DNA of 14,551 nucleotides from an uncultured Gammaproteobacteria bacterium (GTDB lineage Bacteria > Pseudomonadota > Gammaproteobacteria > Nitrosococcales > Methylophagaceae), in NCBI GenBank assembly GCA_913058195.1, contig CAJXPP010000026.1:1-14551 (forward strand), written 5' to 3'. A program made the translations under genes and the position numbers. Positions 14,504-14,551 of the stretch are shown piece after piece. The notes under the pieces are model-generated. The model was not told the DNA's origin, made no database searches, and worked only from the letters and a program-made list of their open reading frames with translations. The first letter of the stretch is position 1; every line of letters begins with the position of its first letter.

Positions 14504-14551
14504 CTGTCTCTTATACACATCTGACGCTGCCGACGATCTACTCTGTGTAGA
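14504..14551. other. Nextera (Tn5) sequencing adapter, read-1 side, with i5 index and start of P5; not genomic
   Basis: Bases 14504-14522 are the reverse complement of the Tn5 mosaic end (CTGTCTCTTATACACATCT). Bases 14523-14536 (GACGCTGCCGACGA) complete the Nextera read-1 adapter. Bases 14537-14544 (TCTACTCT) are the reverse complement of AGAGTAGA, which I recall as the Nextera i5 index 504. Bases 14545-14551 (GTGTAGA) begin the reverse complement of the P5 flow-cell sequence. Genomic sequence ends at 14503. Confidence 0.98.

Overview
The window is ordinary core chromosome from a gammaproteobacterium, bracketed by library-preparation sequence. Bases 1-38 and 14504-14551 are Nextera/Tn5 adapter, not genome, so the biological sequence is 39-14503. 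The phylum-level call rests on two conserved neighbourhoods: ftsY divergent from an M16 peptidase pair followed by rsmD-coaD-ferredoxin, as in Pseudomonas; and leuS-lptE-holA-(proA)-nadD-rsfS-rlmH running into maf-rng-yhdP. LptE, ProA and RNase G all look gammaproteobacterial. The DNA is visibly AT-leaning, with A/T-rich third positions throughout. A Thiotrichales/Piscirickettsiales-like relative (Methylophaga or Cycloclasticus type) is possible, but that is a guess.

Layout. (1) 39-308, minus strand: the N-terminal 90 codons of ftsY, cut by the adapter. (2) 309-377: a short divergent promoter region. (3) 378-4397, plus strand: two secreted M16 zinc-peptidase family proteins, one with the active-site motif and one without it, then rsmD, coaD and a 2[4Fe-4S] ferredoxin. 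The first four overlap each other end to start. (4) 4398-4597: the only sizeable gap, 200 bp, holding a weak terminator candidate, a promoter candidate for leuS and two inverted repeats. (5) 4598-11319: leuS, lptE, holA, proA, nadD and an ElyC/YdcF-type DUF218 membrane protein, all within 3-13 bp of each other. (6) 11320-11388: a 69-bp gap with a possible internal promoter. (7) 11389-14503: rsfS, rlmH, maf, rng and the first 76 codons of yhdP, again tightly packed, with two ATGA overlaps.

The genes are housekeeping. They cover translation and ribosomes (leuS, rsmD, rsfS, rlmH, rng), cofactor synthesis (coaD for CoA, nadD for NAD), proline synthesis (proA), replication (holA), nucleotide-pool hygiene or division control (maf), and envelope work (ftsY, lptE, the DUF218 protein, yhdP, the M16 pair). 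Every full-length gene looks intact, and the catalytic residues I could check are present except in the second M16 protein, where the loss is typical of the partner subunit.

I found no mobile element, CRISPR array, tRNA, rRNA or defence system, and no convincing undescribed system. The points worth a second look are the adapter ends, the leuS upstream region, several non-ATG starts and some details of gene order.
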